Positions 27,200 through 37,474 are shown, numbered from the stretch's first letter. The stretch is 64,000 nt of DNA from Leifsonia sp. AG29 (GCF_009765225.1 NZ_VMSF01000001.1:1426001-1490000); one strand, 5' to 3'. A program made the numbers and translations. Notes: a model not told the origin generated them from the sequence alone.

Positions 27200-27413
27200 A
27201 CAGACGTCGACCCGGCCATCACCGGCGAGTCTCCGGAAGAACCGCGGGAGGGCTCCCGCTCAGTAGAACCGGACGGCAGCGGCCCGTCACAGCCGATCGT
27301 TGAGAGGTCCATCCCGCCACCGGAGGCGGGCCGGGCAAGCGGGGTGGTACCGCGACGGGCGCTCAGGCGCCCGGCGTCCTCGTGCAGCATGTGGAGAATC
27401 TGCCAGGAGAGAG
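27200..27413 (+). promoter_or_regulatory. T-box riboswitch, isoleucine specifier
   Basis: The leader of ileS contains the conserved T-box antiterminator core GGGTGGTACCGCG (27342-27354); TGGT (27345-27348) would pair with the uncharged tRNA 3' end. Near the 5' end a tiny stem CCGG/CCGG encloses a loop with ATC (27218-27220), an isoleucine codon, as specifier. A further conserved-looking block CAGTAGAACCGGACGG is at about 27261-27276. After the core, GGGCGC/GCGCCC forms a hairpin (27357-27372) with no T-run, and TCCT (27377-27380) could mask the AGGA of the ribosome-binding site (27405-27408). This suggests translational rather than transcriptional control, as described for actinobacterial ileS T-boxes with ultrashort stem I. 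Confidence 0.88.
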
Positions 27414-30400
27414 ATGCCGTACCCCCAGTCCGCGCCGGGCGGAGCCGAGCCCGAGCGCGCAGACGTAACCCCGAGCCCGGTGTTCCCCCGGATCGAGCAG
27501 GAGGTGCTCGCGTTCTGGGAGCAGGACGGGACGTTCCGCGCCTCCATCGAGAACCGCGAAGGCGGCGAGGAGTGGGTTTTCTACGACGGGCCGCCCTTCG
27601 CCAACGGCCTGCCGCATTACGGGCACCTGCTGACCGGCTACGCGAAGGACGTCTTCCCGCGCTTCCAGACCATGCGCGGCCGGAAGGTGGAGCGCCGGTT
27701 CGGTTGGGACACCCACGGGCTCCCCGCGGAGCTCGAGGCCGAGCGGCAGCTCGGCCTCACCGACAAGAGCCAGATCGAGGAGATGGGGCTCGCCGCCTTC
27801 AACCAGGCCGCCAAGGACTCGGTGCTCCGGTACACCAAGGAGTGGCAGGAGTACGTCACCCGCCAGGCACGGTGGGTCGACTTCGACAACGACTACAAGA
27901 CGCTCGACACCACCTACATGGAGTCGGTGATCTGGGCCTTCAAGACGCTGCACGAGAAGGGCCTCGCCTACGAGGGCTACCGGGTGCTGCCGTACTGCTG
28001 GCGCGACCAGACCCCGCTGTCGAACCACGAGCTCCGGATGGACGACGACGTCTACAAGATGCGGCAGGACCAGACCGTGACGGTCACGTTCCCGCTCGTC
28101 GGGGCGAAGGCCGAGGCGCTCGACCTGACCGGTGTCCGCGCCCTCGCGTGGACGACCACGCCGTGGACGCTCCCCACGAATCTCGCTCTCGCGGTCGGCC
28201 CGGACATCCGCTACGCGGTCCTGCCCGCCGGTCCGAATGGCGCCGCTGACGCGCACGGCACGCCCGACGAGGAGGTGCTGAGCGGCCGCTACCTCCTCGC
28301 GTTCGAGCTCGTGGGCGCGTACGCCAAAGACCTCGGCTACGAGTCCGCCACCGACGCCGTCGCAGCCATCACGCGCACCGTGCTCGGCTCCGAGCTCGAG
28401 GGCGTCGAGTACGACCGGCTCTGGGACTACTACGCCGACGTCGAGCGCTGGGGCACCCAGAATGCATGGCGGATCCTCGTCGACGACTACGTGACCACCG
28501 AGGACGGCACCGGCATCGTCCACCAGGCGCCTGCGTACGGCGAGGACGACCAGCGGGTGACCGAGGCGGCCGGGATCCCGGTCATCATCTCCGTCGACGA
28601 CGGTGCGCGGTTCCTCCCCGACGTCGTCGACGTGGCCGGCCTCCAGGTCTTCGAGGCGAACAAGCCGCTGACGAAGATGCTGCGCGAGCAGGGGCGCCTC
28701 CTGCGCCAGGCCAGCTACGAGCACTCGTACCCGCACTGCTGGCGGTGCCGGAACCCGCTCATCTACAAGGCGGTCTCGAGCTGGTTCGTGCGGGTGACCG
28801 ATTTCCGCGACCGGATGGTCGAGCTGAACCAGGAGATCACCTGGGTCCCGGACAACGTGAAGGACGGCCAGTTCGGCAAGTGGCTCGCCGGTGCCCGCGA
28901 CTGGTCGATCTCCCGCAACCGGTACTTCGGGTCGCCGATCCCCGTCTGGAAGAGCGACGACCCCGCGTACCCGCGCGTCGACGTCTACGGCTCCCTGGAG
29001 GAGCTCGAGCGCGACTTCGGTCGTCTCCCGCTGAACGCCGCCGGCGAGCCGGACCTCCACCGGCCGTTCATCGACGAGCTCACCCGGCCCAACCCGGACG
29101 ACCCGACGGGCCGCTCGACCATGCGCCGCATCCCCGACGTGCTCGACGTGTGGTTCGACTCGGGGTCGATGCCCTTCGCCCAGGTGCATTACCCGTTCGA
29201 GAACCGCGACTGGTTCGACACGCACAACCCGGCCGACTTCATCGTCGAGTACATCGGGCAGACGCGCGGCTGGTTCTACCTGCTGCACACGCTCGCCACG
29301 GCGCTCTTCGACCGTCCCGCCTTCAAGAACGTCATCAGCCACGGGATCGTGCTCGGCAGCGACGGGCAGAAGATGTCCAAGTCGCTCCGGAACTATCCCG
29401 ATGTGAACGAGGTCTTCGACCGCGACGGGTCGGACGCGATGCGCTGGTTCCTCATGTCGAGCCCCGTGCTCCGCGGAGGGAACCTCGTCGTCACCGAGGA
29501 GGGCATCCGCGAGGGTGTCCGCCAGGTGCTCCTCCCGCTGTGGAGCACCTGGTACTTCTTCTCGCTCTACGCCAACGCGACCGGGTACGACGCGAAGCGC
29601 TCGGTGAGCTCCTCCGACGTGCTCGACCGGTACCTCCTCGCCAAGACGCGGGATCTGGTGGAGGCGGTGACCGCCGACCTGGAGGCGCTCGACTCGACGC
29701 TCGCGTCGGCCAAGCTGCGCGACTTCGCCGACGTGCTGACCAACTGGTACGTCCGCCGGTCGCGTGATCGCTTCTGGACGGGCGTCGCCGAGGACGGCAC
29801 CGGCACCGAGGCCTTCGACACGCTCTACACGGTGCTCGAGACCGTGACCCGCGTGGCCGCCCCGCTCCTCCCGCTCGTGGCCGAGCGCATCTGGAAGGAC
29901 CTCACGGGGGGCCGCAGCGTGCACCTCACCGACTGGCCCGTCGCCGAGGAGTTCCCCGCCGACGACGAGCTCGTCGACGCGATGGACCGGATCCGGGCGA
30001 TCAGTTCGACCGTGCTGTCGCTGCGCAAGCAGGCCGGCCTCCGGGTCCGGCTCCCGCTCGCCGCCCTCACGGTCGTGGCCGCGAACGCGGAGGCGCTGCG
30101 CCGCTTCGAGGGCATCCTGCGCGACGAGCTCAACGTGAAAGCGGTCGAACTCGTCGAGCTGCGGGAGGGCAGCGCGGCGGAGTACGGCATCACGAGCCGG
30201 CTGACCGTGAACGCGCGCGCCGCCGGACCGCGGCTCGGCAAGCAGGTCCAGCAGGTGATCCAGGCCGCCCGCGCGGGCGACTGGACCGAGCAGGACGGCG
30301 TCGTGACGGTCGGCGGCGTGGAGCTGCGCGAGGGCGAGTACGAGCTCGTGCTCGAGACGGCACAGGCCGACGGCGAGTCGGCGTCCGCGCTCGCGCTCCT

Positions 30401-30764
30401 TCCGGGCGGCGGATTCGTGCTGCTCGACACCGAGACGACGCCGGAGCTCGAAGCGGAGGGTCTCGCACGCGACGTCATCCGGGCCGTCCAGGACACCCGC
30501 AAGGCAGCCGGGCTCGAGGTGAGCGACCGCATCTCGCTGGACCTCTGGTTCGACGACCGGGACGACGCGGCCGCCATCGAGTCCGCCGCCGGGCTCGTCG
30601 ACATCGCCGGGGAGACGCTCGCCGCGGACATCGCCATCGGATGGACGGATTCCGCGGCCGGAGAGAAGGACCGCGGCTTCGCCAAGCGGTTCGAGGCCGG
30701 ACAGTTCGCGAACGCGGGCGCATTCCGGGTGCACGTGACGAAGGCGGAGGTGGTAGCCCGATGA
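27414..30764 (+). CDS. ileS: Isoleucine-tRNA ligase (type 2, eukaryote-like)
   Basis: This 1116-aa class I synthetase has its HIGH-type motif in [15 protein letters not shown] and KMSKS in [13 protein letters not shown]. The CP1 editing domain lies between, followed by a long C-terminal region. The sequence around HYGHLL and [14 protein letters not shown], and the length above 1000 aa, mark the eukaryote-like IleRS2 class, which is usually insensitive to mupirocin (known of the class, not shown here). The ATG follows AGGAGAG. Expression should rise when tRNA-Ile is uncharged. Its stop overlaps folC by 4 bp. Confidence 0.96.
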   Translation: MPYPQSAPGGAEPERADVTPSPVFPRIEQEVLAFWEQDGTFRASIENREGGEEWVFYDGPPFANGLPHYGHLLTGYAKDVFPRFQTMRGRKVERRFGWDTHGLPAELEAERQLGLTDKSQIEEMGLAAFNQAAKDSVLRYTKEWQEYVTRQARWVDFDNDYKTLDTTYMESVIWAFKTLHEKGLAYEGYRVLPYCWRDQTPLSNHELRMDDDVYKMRQDQTVTVTFPLVGAKAEALDLTGVRALAWTTTPWTLPTNLALAVGPDIRYAVLPAGPNGAADAHGTPDEEVLSGRYLLAFELVGAYAKDLGYESATDAVAAITRTVLGSELEGVEYDRLWDYYADVERWGTQNAWRILVDDYVTTEDGTGIVHQAPAYGEDDQRVTEAAGIPVIISVDDGARFLPDVVDVAGLQVFEANKPLTKMLREQGRLLRQASYEHSYPHCWRCRNPLIYKAVSSWFVRVTDFRDRMVELNQEITWVPDNVKDGQFGKWLAGARDWSISRNRYFGSPIPVWKSDDPAYPRVDVYGSLEELERDFGRLPLNAAGEPDLHRPFIDELTRPNPDDPTGRSTMRRIPDVLDVWFDSGSMPFAQVHYPFENRDWFDTHNPADFIVEYIGQTRGWFYLLHTLATALFDRPAFKNVISHGIVLGSDGQKMSKSLRNYPDVNEVFDRDGSDAMRWFLMSSPVLRGGNLVVTEEGIREGVRQVLLPLWSTWYFFSLYANATGYDAKRSVSSSDVLDRYLLAKTRDLVEAVTADLEALDSTLASAKLRDFADVLTNWYVRRSRDRFWTGVAEDGTGTEAFDTLYTVLETVTRVAAPLLPLVAERIWKDLTGGRSVHLTDWPVAEEFPADDELVDAMDRIRAISSTVLSLRKQAGLRVRLPLAALTVVAANAEALRRFEGILRDELNVKAVELVELREGSAAEYGITSRLTVNARAAGPRLGKQVQQVIQAARAGDWTEQDGVVTVGGVELREGEYELVLETAQADGESASALALLPGGGFVLLDTETTPELEAEGLARDVIRAVQDTRKAAGLEVSDRISLDLWFDDRDDAAAIESAAGLVDIAGETLAADIAIGWTDSAAGEKDRGFAKRFEAGQFANAGAFRVHVTKAEVVAR

Positions 30765-32125
30765 CCGACGAGGACGAGCGCGATCGCGCGGAGGCCGTCT
30801 ACCAGGAGCTCCTCGCCCGGGTCGGAGAAGGCGCTCCCGAGCGCCGGCTCGACGCGACCCGGCGGGCCGTCGAGCTGCTGGGCGACCCGCAGCGGGCGTA
30901 CCCGATCATCCACATCACGGGCACCAACGGGAAGACATCGACGAGCCGGATCGCTGAGAGCATCCTGCGGGCGTACGGGCTGCGCACCGGGCTCCTGACG
31001 AGCCCGCACCTCGTGCGCTTCAACGAGCGGATCGTGATCGACGGCGAGCCGATCTCCGACGAGGCGCTCGCCCGGAACTGGGAGGACATCCGCCCGTACC
31101 TCGAGATCGTCGACTCGGAACTGGCCACGGCCGGCAAGGCGCCGCTGACCTTCTTCGAGGCTCTGACGGCACTGGCGTTCGCCGCCTTCGCCGACGCACC
31201 CGTCGACGTGGCCGTCATCGAGGTCGGCATGGGCGGCGAGTGGGACTCGACCAACGTCGGCGACGGGCAGGTCGCGGTCTTCACCCCGATCTCGCTCGAC
31301 CACACCAAGGCCCTCGGCGACACAGTGGAGGAGATCGCCCGCACCAAGTCGGGGATCATCAAGCCGTCCGCCGACGTCGTCTCGGCGTCCCAGGCCCCCG
31401 AGGCGATGCGCGTTCTCGAGCAGGCGGCTGAGCTCACCGAGTCCACGCTGGCGGCCCAGCCGCGCGACTTCGACGTCGTCTCGACGCAGGTCGCCGTCGG
31501 CGGCCAGCTCGTGACGGTTCGCGGGCGCGCCGGGACCTACCCCGATGTGTTCCTCCCGCTCTACGGAGATCATCAGGCGCAGAACGCGGCGGTGGCGATC
31601 GCGGCGGTCGAGACCTTCCTCGGTCGCGGCAGCCAGGAGCTCAAGCCCGAGCTGGTCGAGGAGGGGTTCGCCACCGCGACCTCGCCCGGCCGTCTGCAGC
31701 TCATCGGCATCGAGCCGACGATCCTCGTCGACGCGGCGCACAACCCCTCCGGGGCGGAGACGCTCGCCGAGGCGCTCCGTCGGTACTTCGACTTCGACGA
31801 GCTCACCTTCGTGATCGGCGTGCTCGGCGACAAGGACGCCCGCGGGATCATCCGCGCCCTGGCGCCCGTGGCCTCCCAGTTCTACGTCACGGAGCCGGGC
31901 TCCGAGCGGGCGCGCGAGGCCGAGGACCTGGGCGAGCTCGTCCGCGACGAAGTCGGCGACGAGGCGACGATCGTCTTCTCCGACGCGATCGACGCCCTCG
32001 AGACGGCCCGCGAGTGGGCCGCCGAGGAGCCGCGGCGCGCTGTCGTCGTCACCGGATCGATCGTGCTCGTGGGCGCCGCCATGGCGTACGCCGAGGAGCA
32101 GGGCTGGAAGCAGGCCGCGTCGTGA
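30761..32125 (+). CDS. folC: Folylpolyglutamate synthase / dihydrofolate synthase
   Basis: This 454-aa Mur-ligase-fold enzyme adds glutamate to dihydropteroate and folates. The P-loop is [13 protein letters not shown] (about 48-60), followed by [11 protein letters not shown], the folate-binding loop. [14 protein letters not shown] and [12 protein letters not shown] are further Mur/FolC motifs. The ATG overlaps the ileS stop, so folC lies under the ileS T-box. The C-terminal domain is complete. Confidence 0.94.
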   Translation: MTDEDERDRAEAVYQELLARVGEGAPERRLDATRRAVELLGDPQRAYPIIHITGTNGKTSTSRIAESILRAYGLRTGLLTSPHLVRFNERIVIDGEPISDEALARNWEDIRPYLEIVDSELATAGKAPLTFFEALTALAFAAFADAPVDVAVIEVGMGGEWDSTNVGDGQVAVFTPISLDHTKALGDTVEEIARTKSGIIKPSADVVSASQAPEAMRVLEQAAELTESTLAAQPRDFDVVSTQVAVGGQLVTVRGRAGTYPDVFLPLYGDHQAQNAAVAIAAVETFLGRGSQELKPELVEEGFATATSPGRLQLIGIEPTILVDAAHNPSGAETLAEALRRYFDFDELTFVIGVLGDKDARGIIRALAPVASQFYVTEPGSERAREAEDLGELVRDEVGDEATIVFSDAIDALETAREWAAEEPRRAVVVTGSIVLVGAAMAYAEEQGWKQAAS

Positions 32126-32544
32126 CCGACCCGTCGCCCGGGCCCGAGGACGAGTCGCCGGATCCCGGGGCCGAGGGAGCACCGGCGGGGCGTCAGCGAC
32201 GGCCGCGGTCGCTCCGCGAGTCGCTCGGCGCGATCGTGCTCGGCTTCGAGGTGCTCGTGGTCTTCCTGGGGGCCCTCGTGCTGTTCGGGCTGAAGTCCCT
32301 CCCCGCGCCGCTCGCGCTCGGCGGAGGGGCAGCGCTCGTCCTGCTCATGATCGTCGCCATCGCGCTGCTCCGGTACCCGGTCGGGGTCATCCTGGGCTGG
32401 TTGGTCCAGCTGATCGTGGTCGCCGCCGGATTCCTCGTGCCCGCCTTCTTCATCGTGGGAGCGATCTTCACCGCGATGTGGACCTACTGCATGATCACCG
32501 CCTCCCGTCTAGAACGAACCGCCAACCGAACGGAGAACCCATGA
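32122..32544 (+). CDS. DUF4233-like small membrane protein
   Basis: This 140-aa protein has a hydrophilic, proline-rich first 35 residues and then four hydrophobic segments (LGFEVLVVFLGALVLFGL, ALGGGAALVLLMIVAIALL, and two more). This matches the DUF4233 family, which is found between folC and ndk in actinobacteria. The GTG overlaps the folC stop, and its own stop overlaps ndk. No function is known. Confidence 0.85.
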   Translation: MTDPSPGPEDESPDPGAEGAPAGRQRRPRSLRESLGAIVLGFEVLVVFLGALVLFGLKSLPAPLALGGGAALVLLMIVAIALLRYPVGVILGWLVQLIVVAAGFLVPAFFIVGAIFTAMWTYCMITASRLERTANRTENP

Positions 32545-32963
32545 CCACCGCCGTCGAAGAGACCCTCGTCCTCATCAAGCCCGACGGGGTCGCCCGCAAC
32601 CTCACGGGCGAGATCCTCCGCCGCATCGAGGCGAAGGGGTACTCGCTCGTCGACCTGCGGATGCTCCAGGCCGACCGCGAGCTGCTCGCGAAGCACTACG
32701 CCGAGCACGAGGGCAAGCCGTTCTACGAGCCGCTCGTCGAGTTCATGGAGTCGGGGCCGATCGTCGCGATCCGCCTCGCGGGCAACCGCGTCATCGAGGG
32801 CTTCCGCTCTCTCGCCGGCGCCACCGACCCGACCACGGCCCTTCCGGGCACCATCCGCGGCGACCTCGCGCGCGACTGGGGACTCAAGGTCCAGCAGAAC
32901 CTCGTGCACGGCTCCGACTCGCCCGAGTCCGCTCAGCGCGAGCTCGCGCTGTGGTTCGGCTGA
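32541..32963 (+). CDS. ndk: Nucleoside diphosphate kinase
   Basis: This 140-aa enzyme transfers the gamma phosphate between nucleoside di- and triphosphates. It starts with the family signature ETLVLIKPDGVARNL, and the phosphohistidine is in NLVHGSDSPESA (about residue 119). The length is standard. It is the last gene of the ileS-folC-DUF4233-ndk chain of 4-bp overlaps and is followed by a hairpin. Confidence 0.97.
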   Translation: MTTAVEETLVLIKPDGVARNLTGEILRRIEAKGYSLVDLRMLQADRELLAKHYAEHEGKPFYEPLVEFMESGPIVAIRLAGNRVIEGFRSLAGATDPTTALPGTIRGDLARDWGLKVQQNLVHGSDSPESAQRELALWFG

Positions 32964-32981
32964 ACCCACCACGATTCGTCA

Positions 32982-33018
32982 CGAATGCCGGCCTCGCGGG
33001 AGCGGGAGCCGGCATTCG
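32982..33018. terminator. Terminator hairpin after ndk
   Basis: The 11-bp arms CGAATGCCGGC (32982-32992) and GCCGGCATTCG (33008-33018) lie between the convergent ndk and VKOR-like genes and could serve both strands. Confidence 0.7.
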
Positions 33019-33053
33019 GCACGAATGAAGCCGTCGGTCAGGGGGAGGCGCGC

Positions 33054-33674
33054 TCAGACGAAGGCGCGGTGGATCCAGTCGAGCTCGATCTGGGCGATGA
33101 TCGCCACGACCACATAGCAGACCACCGTGATGAGGGGCACCCAGCCGTACAGGCTGGCGAAGAAGCGCCGGGCCCGCGGTGGCACCGGGAGGTGTCCCTC
33201 CTTGAGGTTGTAGAGCGTCACGGCCCAGAAGGTGGGGATCGTCACCGACCACGTCACCATGCACCACGGGCAGAGCACCCGGAGATCGGTGACGGAGGCC
33301 GTGATGAGGAAGATCACGAGGGCCAGGGCGAGCACGACGCCGGCGTTGAAGGCCAGCCAGTACCAGCGCGCGAACCGGGCGCGGTTCGCGAGGAGGCCGG
33401 CGCCGACCGCGATCGTGGCCGTCCACCCGCCGAGACCGAGGATCGGATTCGGGAAACCGAGGAGGGACCCCTGCCACGAGGCGAGGTTCTTCGAGCAGCC
33501 CACGAGCACGCTGAAGTTGCAGGACAGCTGCGCCTTCGGGTTCTCGAGGATCGTGAACTTGTCGACGGTGAGCATGAAGGCGGCCCACAGGCCGATGAGC
33601 CCGGCGACGATCAGGAAGACGGCGAGAGCGGTCGGGCGGCGGTACGCGACCGCCTCGGCTGAACTGTCTGGCAC
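33054..33674 (-). CDS. Vitamin K epoxide reductase (VKOR) family protein
   Basis: This 206-aa membrane protein has about five hydrophobic segments. It has the loop cysteines in LSCNFSVLVGCSKN (about 52 and 60) and the active-site CxxC in VLCPWCMVTW. VKOR proteins reoxidise DsbA-like thiol oxidases outside the membrane using quinone. No DsbA partner is next to it. The GTG start is supported by a CATAAT hexamer 6 nt upstream. Confidence 0.9.
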   Translation of the reverse strand: MPDSSAEAVAYRRPTALAVFLIVAGLIGLWAAFMLTVDKFTILENPKAQLSCNFSVLVGCSKNLASWQGSLLGFPNPILGLGGWTATIAVGAGLLANRARFARWYWLAFNAGVVLALALVIFLITASVTDLRVLCPWCMVTWSVTIPTFWAVTLYNLKEGHLPVPPRARRFFASLYGWVPLITVVCYVVVAIIAQIELDWIHRAFV

Positions 33675-33680
33675 CCTCGG

Positions 33681-33686
33681 ATTATG
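33681..33686 (-). promoter_or_regulatory. -10 box of the VKOR-like gene
   Basis: CATAAT on the minus strand, ending 6 nt before the GTG start. Confidence 0.5.
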
Positions 33687-33740
33687 GCATGCGCCACGCG
33701 CGCCTTTTCTGGGAGGCGGCGGTCCGGCCGGAGCTCATGC

Positions 33741-33982
33741 GATAATCGATGCAGCAGTCGTCCCGGCACCGGCCGGGAACGCACGACAGAAGGCTTGAGG
33801 GCGCGGGAGCGCCCGGTGACAGGGCCGGCCCGGTGCCGGCCGTAGACATGTGACGATGCGGACCGCGCCACGAGCCCGGGCCGCATCCGACAAGGATTGA
33901 CGGAAGCGGCGCGAGCGCCGGCTCCGACGGAGAGTACCCGGCGGGCGGGGAACCGTATCGCCGGTCGAGGAGTGCACCAGCG
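33741..33982 (+). promoter_or_regulatory. rne promoter and structured 5' leader
   Basis: A 308-bp gap separates the VKOR-like gene from rne. GATAAT (33741-33746) fits a -10 box, giving a leader of about 230 nt. The leader holds successive hairpins: GGGCGC/GCGCCC with GGGA loop (33799-33814), GGCCGGC/GCCGGCC (33823-33841), GATGCGG/CCGCATC (33855-33887), and GGCGC/GCGCC (33908-33919). GAGGAG precedes the ATG. There is no convincing small ORF. It may be an autoregulatory leader, as known for E. coli rne, although no sequence homology is implied. Confidence 0.55.
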
Positions 33983-36571
33983 ATGGTGGAAAACGAGAAT
34001 ATCGACAACACGAACGGATCCGACAGCGAGACGGGAGGGCGCCGGCGACGGGGCCTCTTCGGAACGCGACGCGTGGTGAAGCGGCACGAGCCCGCGGCAG
34101 ACGCTGTCGGGCAGGACTTCGGCGCGGGTGCCGAGACCGCCGTGCCGAACGCGGACGCCGTGAGCGCCGCGGCGCCGAGCGCGGACGAGCACGCCGAGAC
34201 CGAGCACGTCCCGGTGCCGGAGACGCCCGCCACTGATCAGGGCACCCCTGGAGGCGACGCTTCTGCGACGCCGGCGGGCGTCGTCCCGGCCGGTCCCATC
34301 GAGCCGCCCGCCCTTCCGGAGAAGCACGGCGAGGAAGAGGCCATCGCGTCGGCCGCCGCTCCCGGCCTGCCGCCGACCACACTGGTCTTCCAAGCCCCCG
34401 ACCTCCCGCCGCTGCCGCCCCTCCCCGAGGCGGAGGAGCCCGCGGGCACCGTGCGGCGCCGCTCGCGCCGCCGCGCCGGCGAACCAGGCCGCGACAACGG
34501 CTCCGACCCGGCGAACACCGTCGTGAAGGTCCGCACGCCCCGCGAGCCGGAGCTCATCACCGAGCCCCAGAAGGTCAAGGGCTCCACGCGCCTCGAGGCG
34601 AAGAAGCAGCGCCGCCGCGACGGGCGTGACGCCGGCCGCCGCCGCCCCGTCATCACCGAGGCCGAGTTCCTCGCGCGCCGCGAGTCGGTGGACCGGCAGA
34701 TGGTCGTCCGCTCCAAGGGCGGCCGCATCCAGATCGGCGTGCTCGAGGACAAGGTCCTCGTCGAGCACTACGTCGCCCGCTCGCAGGAGGCCTCCCTCAT
34801 CGGGAACGTCTACCTCGGGCGCGTCCAGAACGTGCTCCCGAGCATGGAGGCGGCCTTCGTCGACATCGGCCGCGGACGCAACGCCGTGCTCTACTCGGGC
34901 GAGGTCGACTGGGACGCCGTCGAGACCGGCAACCAGCCGCGCCGCATCGAGCTCGCGCTCAAGCCCGGCGACCGCGTGCTCGTCCAGGTCACGAAGGACC
35001 CCGTCGGTCACAAGGGTGCTCGGCTGACCAGCCAGATCTCCCTCCCCGGGCGGTATCTCGTCTACGTCCCCAACGGCTCGATGAACGGGATCTCCCGCAA
35101 GCTCCCGGACACCGAGCGCGCGCGCCTCAAGAAGATCCTCAAGGAGGTCCTCCCCGAGAGCGCGGGCGTCATCGTCCGCACCGCGGCCGAGGGCGCCACC
35201 GAGGAGCAGCTGACGCTCGACGTCACCCGGCTGACCGCGCAGTGGGCCGACATCAGCAAGCAGGTCGAGACCGTCCAGGCCCCGACGCTCCTGCACAGCG
35301 AGCCGGACCTCCTGATCAAGATCATCCGCGACGTCTTCAACGAGGACTTCCAGAAGCTGATCATCGCCGGCGACGACGCCCGCCAGACCATCGAGAGCTA
35401 CCTGAGGCAGGTCGCCCCCGACCTGCTCGACCGCGTGGAGCCGTACACCGGCGACCGCGACGCGTTCGACGAGTACCGCATCACCGAGCAGATCGAGAAG
35501 GCGCTCGAACGCAAGGTGTGGCTGCCCTCCGGCGGCTCCCTCGTCATCGACCGCACCGAGGCCATGACCGTGGTCGACGTCAACACCGGCAAGTTCGTCG
35601 GCTCCGGCGGCAACCTGGAGGAGACGGTCACCAAGAACAACCTGGAGGCGGCCGAGGAGATCGTCCGGCAGCTGCGGCTCCGCGACATCGGCGGCATCAT
35701 CGTCGTGGACTTCATCGACATGGTCCTCGAGTCGAACCGCGACCTCGTCCTCCGGCGCCTGATCGAGTGCCTGAGCCGTGACCGGACCAAGCACCAGGTG
35801 GCCGAGGTCACGTCGCTCGGCCTCGTCCAGATGACCCGGAAGAAGCTCGGCCTCGGGCTTCTCGAGACGTTCAGCGAGGCGTGCGAGGTCTGCGCGGGCC
35901 GCGGGGTCATCGTCCACCACGACCCGGTCGTGAAGCACCGCCAGCCGCAGCAGCAGCCCACCGAGCGCCGACGGGGCCGCGGCAACGGCGGCAACGGCGC
36001 GCCCGCGGCCGCGAGCTCCGGTCCGAGCGGAGCCCCGCACGCGGGGACTCACGCCATCACCGACGACGCGAAGAACGCCCTGGCCCAGATCGCCGCCTCC
36101 ACCATCCACGCGCATCACGAGGAGCACGAAGCGGAGGCGCCGTCGGGCGTTGCCGCGACGTCCGCGGCGTCCGCGCCGCTGGAGACCGCCGCCGCCGAGG
36201 GCGCCGGCCCCGAGCAGCGCGAGGGCGCGTCGAAGCGCCGCCGTCGCAAGGGCAAGGGCGCACCACAGCCCGAGGCCCAGCAGGACGCCGAGACCGCCGT
36301 TGCGGAGAACGGCACCGAGCCGGGGCCGGCTGAGGCGCAGACAGAGGACGCTGAGCACGACGGTTTCGTCCCGCTCATCGAGCTGCCGCTGCCCGAGCCG
36401 GCCGCCGCCCCTGCCGTGACGCGTCCCTCCCCGGAGGAGACGGAGCTGCTCCTCGATTCGGTTCTCGACGCGCTTCCCGCGCCGAAGGAGCCCGGTCAGG
36501 GCCGCAGCCGGAGCCGTCGCGCCAGCACGGCGGTCATCGCCGGCGGAGAACTGGCGTCCTCGGGCGAATGA
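33983..36571 (+). CDS. rne: Ribonuclease E/G family protein
   Basis: This 862-aa endoribonuclease acts in mRNA decay and rRNA/tRNA processing. Residues 1-230 are a charged, disordered N-terminal extension. An S1 RNA-binding domain follows (GNVYLGRVQNVLPSMEAAFV). The catalytic DNase I-like region has the metal-binding aspartates in TVVDVNTGKFVG and IIVVDFIDM. The zinc-link CxxC is in CEVCAGRGV (about 634-637). The final 220 residues are again low-complexity and acidic. Having disordered arms on both sides of the core is typical of actinobacterial RNase E. Confidence 0.93.
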   Translation: MVENENIDNTNGSDSETGGRRRRGLFGTRRVVKRHEPAADAVGQDFGAGAETAVPNADAVSAAAPSADEHAETEHVPVPETPATDQGTPGGDASATPAGVVPAGPIEPPALPEKHGEEEAIASAAAPGLPPTTLVFQAPDLPPLPPLPEAEEPAGTVRRRSRRRAGEPGRDNGSDPANTVVKVRTPREPELITEPQKVKGSTRLEAKKQRRRDGRDAGRRRPVITEAEFLARRESVDRQMVVRSKGGRIQIGVLEDKVLVEHYVARSQEASLIGNVYLGRVQNVLPSMEAAFVDIGRGRNAVLYSGEVDWDAVETGNQPRRIELALKPGDRVLVQVTKDPVGHKGARLTSQISLPGRYLVYVPNGSMNGISRKLPDTERARLKKILKEVLPESAGVIVRTAAEGATEEQLTLDVTRLTAQWADISKQVETVQAPTLLHSEPDLLIKIIRDVFNEDFQKLIIAGDDARQTIESYLRQVAPDLLDRVEPYTGDRDAFDEYRITEQIEKALERKVWLPSGGSLVIDRTEAMTVVDVNTGKFVGSGGNLEETVTKNNLEAAEEIVRQLRLRDIGGIIVVDFIDMVLESNRDLVLRRLIECLSRDRTKHQVAEVTSLGLVQMTRKKLGLGLLETFSEACEVCAGRGVIVHHDPVVKHRQPQQQPTERRRGRGNGGNGAPAAASSGPSGAPHAGTHAITDDAKNALAQIAASTIHAHHEEHEAEAPSGVAATSAASAPLETAAAEGAGPEQREGASKRRRRKGKGAPQPEAQQDAETAVAENGTEPGPAEAQTEDAEHDGFVPLIELPLPEPAAAPAVTRPSPEETELLLDSVLDALPAPKEPGQGRSRSRRASTAVIAGGELASSGE

Positions 36572-36575
36572 TCCC

Positions 36576-36854
36576 TCAGTGCCGGTGCGGGAACCGATCC
36601 CGCGCCGGCACCCGGAGCCCGCTCGCGATGAGCCGCTGCACGAGCTCCTTGCCGCCGACCGGCTTGGCTCCTGCGGCCACGAGCTCGTCGTAGCGCCGGT
36701 CCGGAACGTCGTAGTGGTCGAGGTCGAACGCGCGGCGCTGGATGCCGTTCGCGGACGCGAAGGCGTGCAGTTCCTCGAGCGACGCGTCGCTGACCAGGTG
36801 CGACCACAACATGCCGTGCGCCGGCCATGCCGGGGGATCGATCAGCACCGTCAT
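36576..36854 (-). CDS. DUF4031 domain protein
   Basis: This 92-aa protein begins MTVLIDPPAWPAHGMLWSHL and continues with the DLDHYDVPDRRY and GAKPVGGKELVQRL motifs of the DUF4031 family. Its function is unknown. It is convergent with rne, only 4 bp apart, and has its own -10 box TAAGAT. Confidence 0.85.
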   Translation of the reverse strand: MTVLIDPPAWPAHGMLWSHLVSDASLEELHAFASANGIQRRAFDLDHYDVPDRRYDELVAAGAKPVGGKELVQRLIASGLRVPARDRFPHRH

Positions 36855-36860
36855 ACAATG

Positions 36861-36866
36861 ATCTTA
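36861..36866 (-). promoter_or_regulatory. -10 box of the DUF4031 gene
   Basis: TAAGAT on the minus strand ends 6 nt before the ATG; a leaderless message is likely. Confidence 0.6.
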
Positions 36867-36939
36867 GGAACCGGCGCCGCGTGCGGTGCCGGGCGGTCCC
36901 GGCCCCCGCGTCCCGGCGCCTCCACGGAGCGTCGCTGAA

Positions 36940-37137
36940 TTGACGATGGGTGTGGCGTCCGGTAAAGTTGACCGTTGGTGTGTGTCGGAACCCCCGTGCC
37001 GCCATCACGGTTTTCTGAGAGCCGCCCGCCGCGCAGCGGAGGGCAGGACTCGCCAGTAACTTCCTGAACACAAGAAGAGCAGGACCAGGTCCGCGGCTGC
37101 GCCGGGAGCTGTTCCCCGACGAAAAAGGTACGTGAAA
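36940..37137 (+). promoter_or_regulatory. Promoter and leader of rplU-rpmA
   Basis: TTGACG (36940-36945) and TAAAGT (36963-36968) are separated by 17 bp, a strong housekeeping promoter. The transcript would start near 36975, leaving an untranslated leader of about 160 nt with GC-rich inverted segments (for example around 37021-37045). Ribosomal protein leaders are often autoregulated, but I see no specific known motif. Confidence 0.7.
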
Positions 37138-37446
37138 GTGGTTTACGCAGTTGTGCGCGCCGGAGGCCGGCAGGAGAAGGTCGAGGTCGGCACCATCGTG
37201 ACGATGGACCGCATCAAGGCCCGCGAGGACGGCACCGTCGAGCTGGCGCCCGTGCTGCTGGTCGACGGTGACAAGATCACCTCCGACGCCAAGTCGCTGG
37301 CCAAGGTCACGGTCACCGCCGAGGTGCTGGGCGACCTCCGCGGTCCGAAGATCGTCATCCAGAAGTTCAAGAACAAGACCGGCTACAAGAAGCGCCAGGG
37401 CCACCGTCAGGAGCTCACGCGCGTCAAGATCACCGGCATCAAGTAG
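37138..37446 (+). CDS. rplU: 50S ribosomal protein L21
   Basis: This 102-aa protein of the large ribosomal subunit begins [15 protein letters not shown]. It carries the C-terminal signature [15 protein letters not shown], which contacts 23S rRNA. I chose the GTG at 37138 over the GTG two codons upstream, because it gives the usual length and better spacing to AAGG. It is co-transcribed with rpmA. Confidence 0.95.
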   Translation: MVYAVVRAGGRQEKVEVGTIVTMDRIKAREDGTVELAPVLLVDGDKITSDAKSLAKVTVTAEVLGDLRGPKIVIQKFKNKTGYKKRQGHRQELTRVKITGIK

Positions 37447-37474
37447 CCGACCCTGACCTCGAGGAGAGACTGAC

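Noticed and set aside
27363-30734. A frame of over 1100 codons on the minus strand opposite ileS
   Set aside because: It is exactly antisense to ileS and low in complexity. High GC at third positions removes stop codons on the opposite strand.
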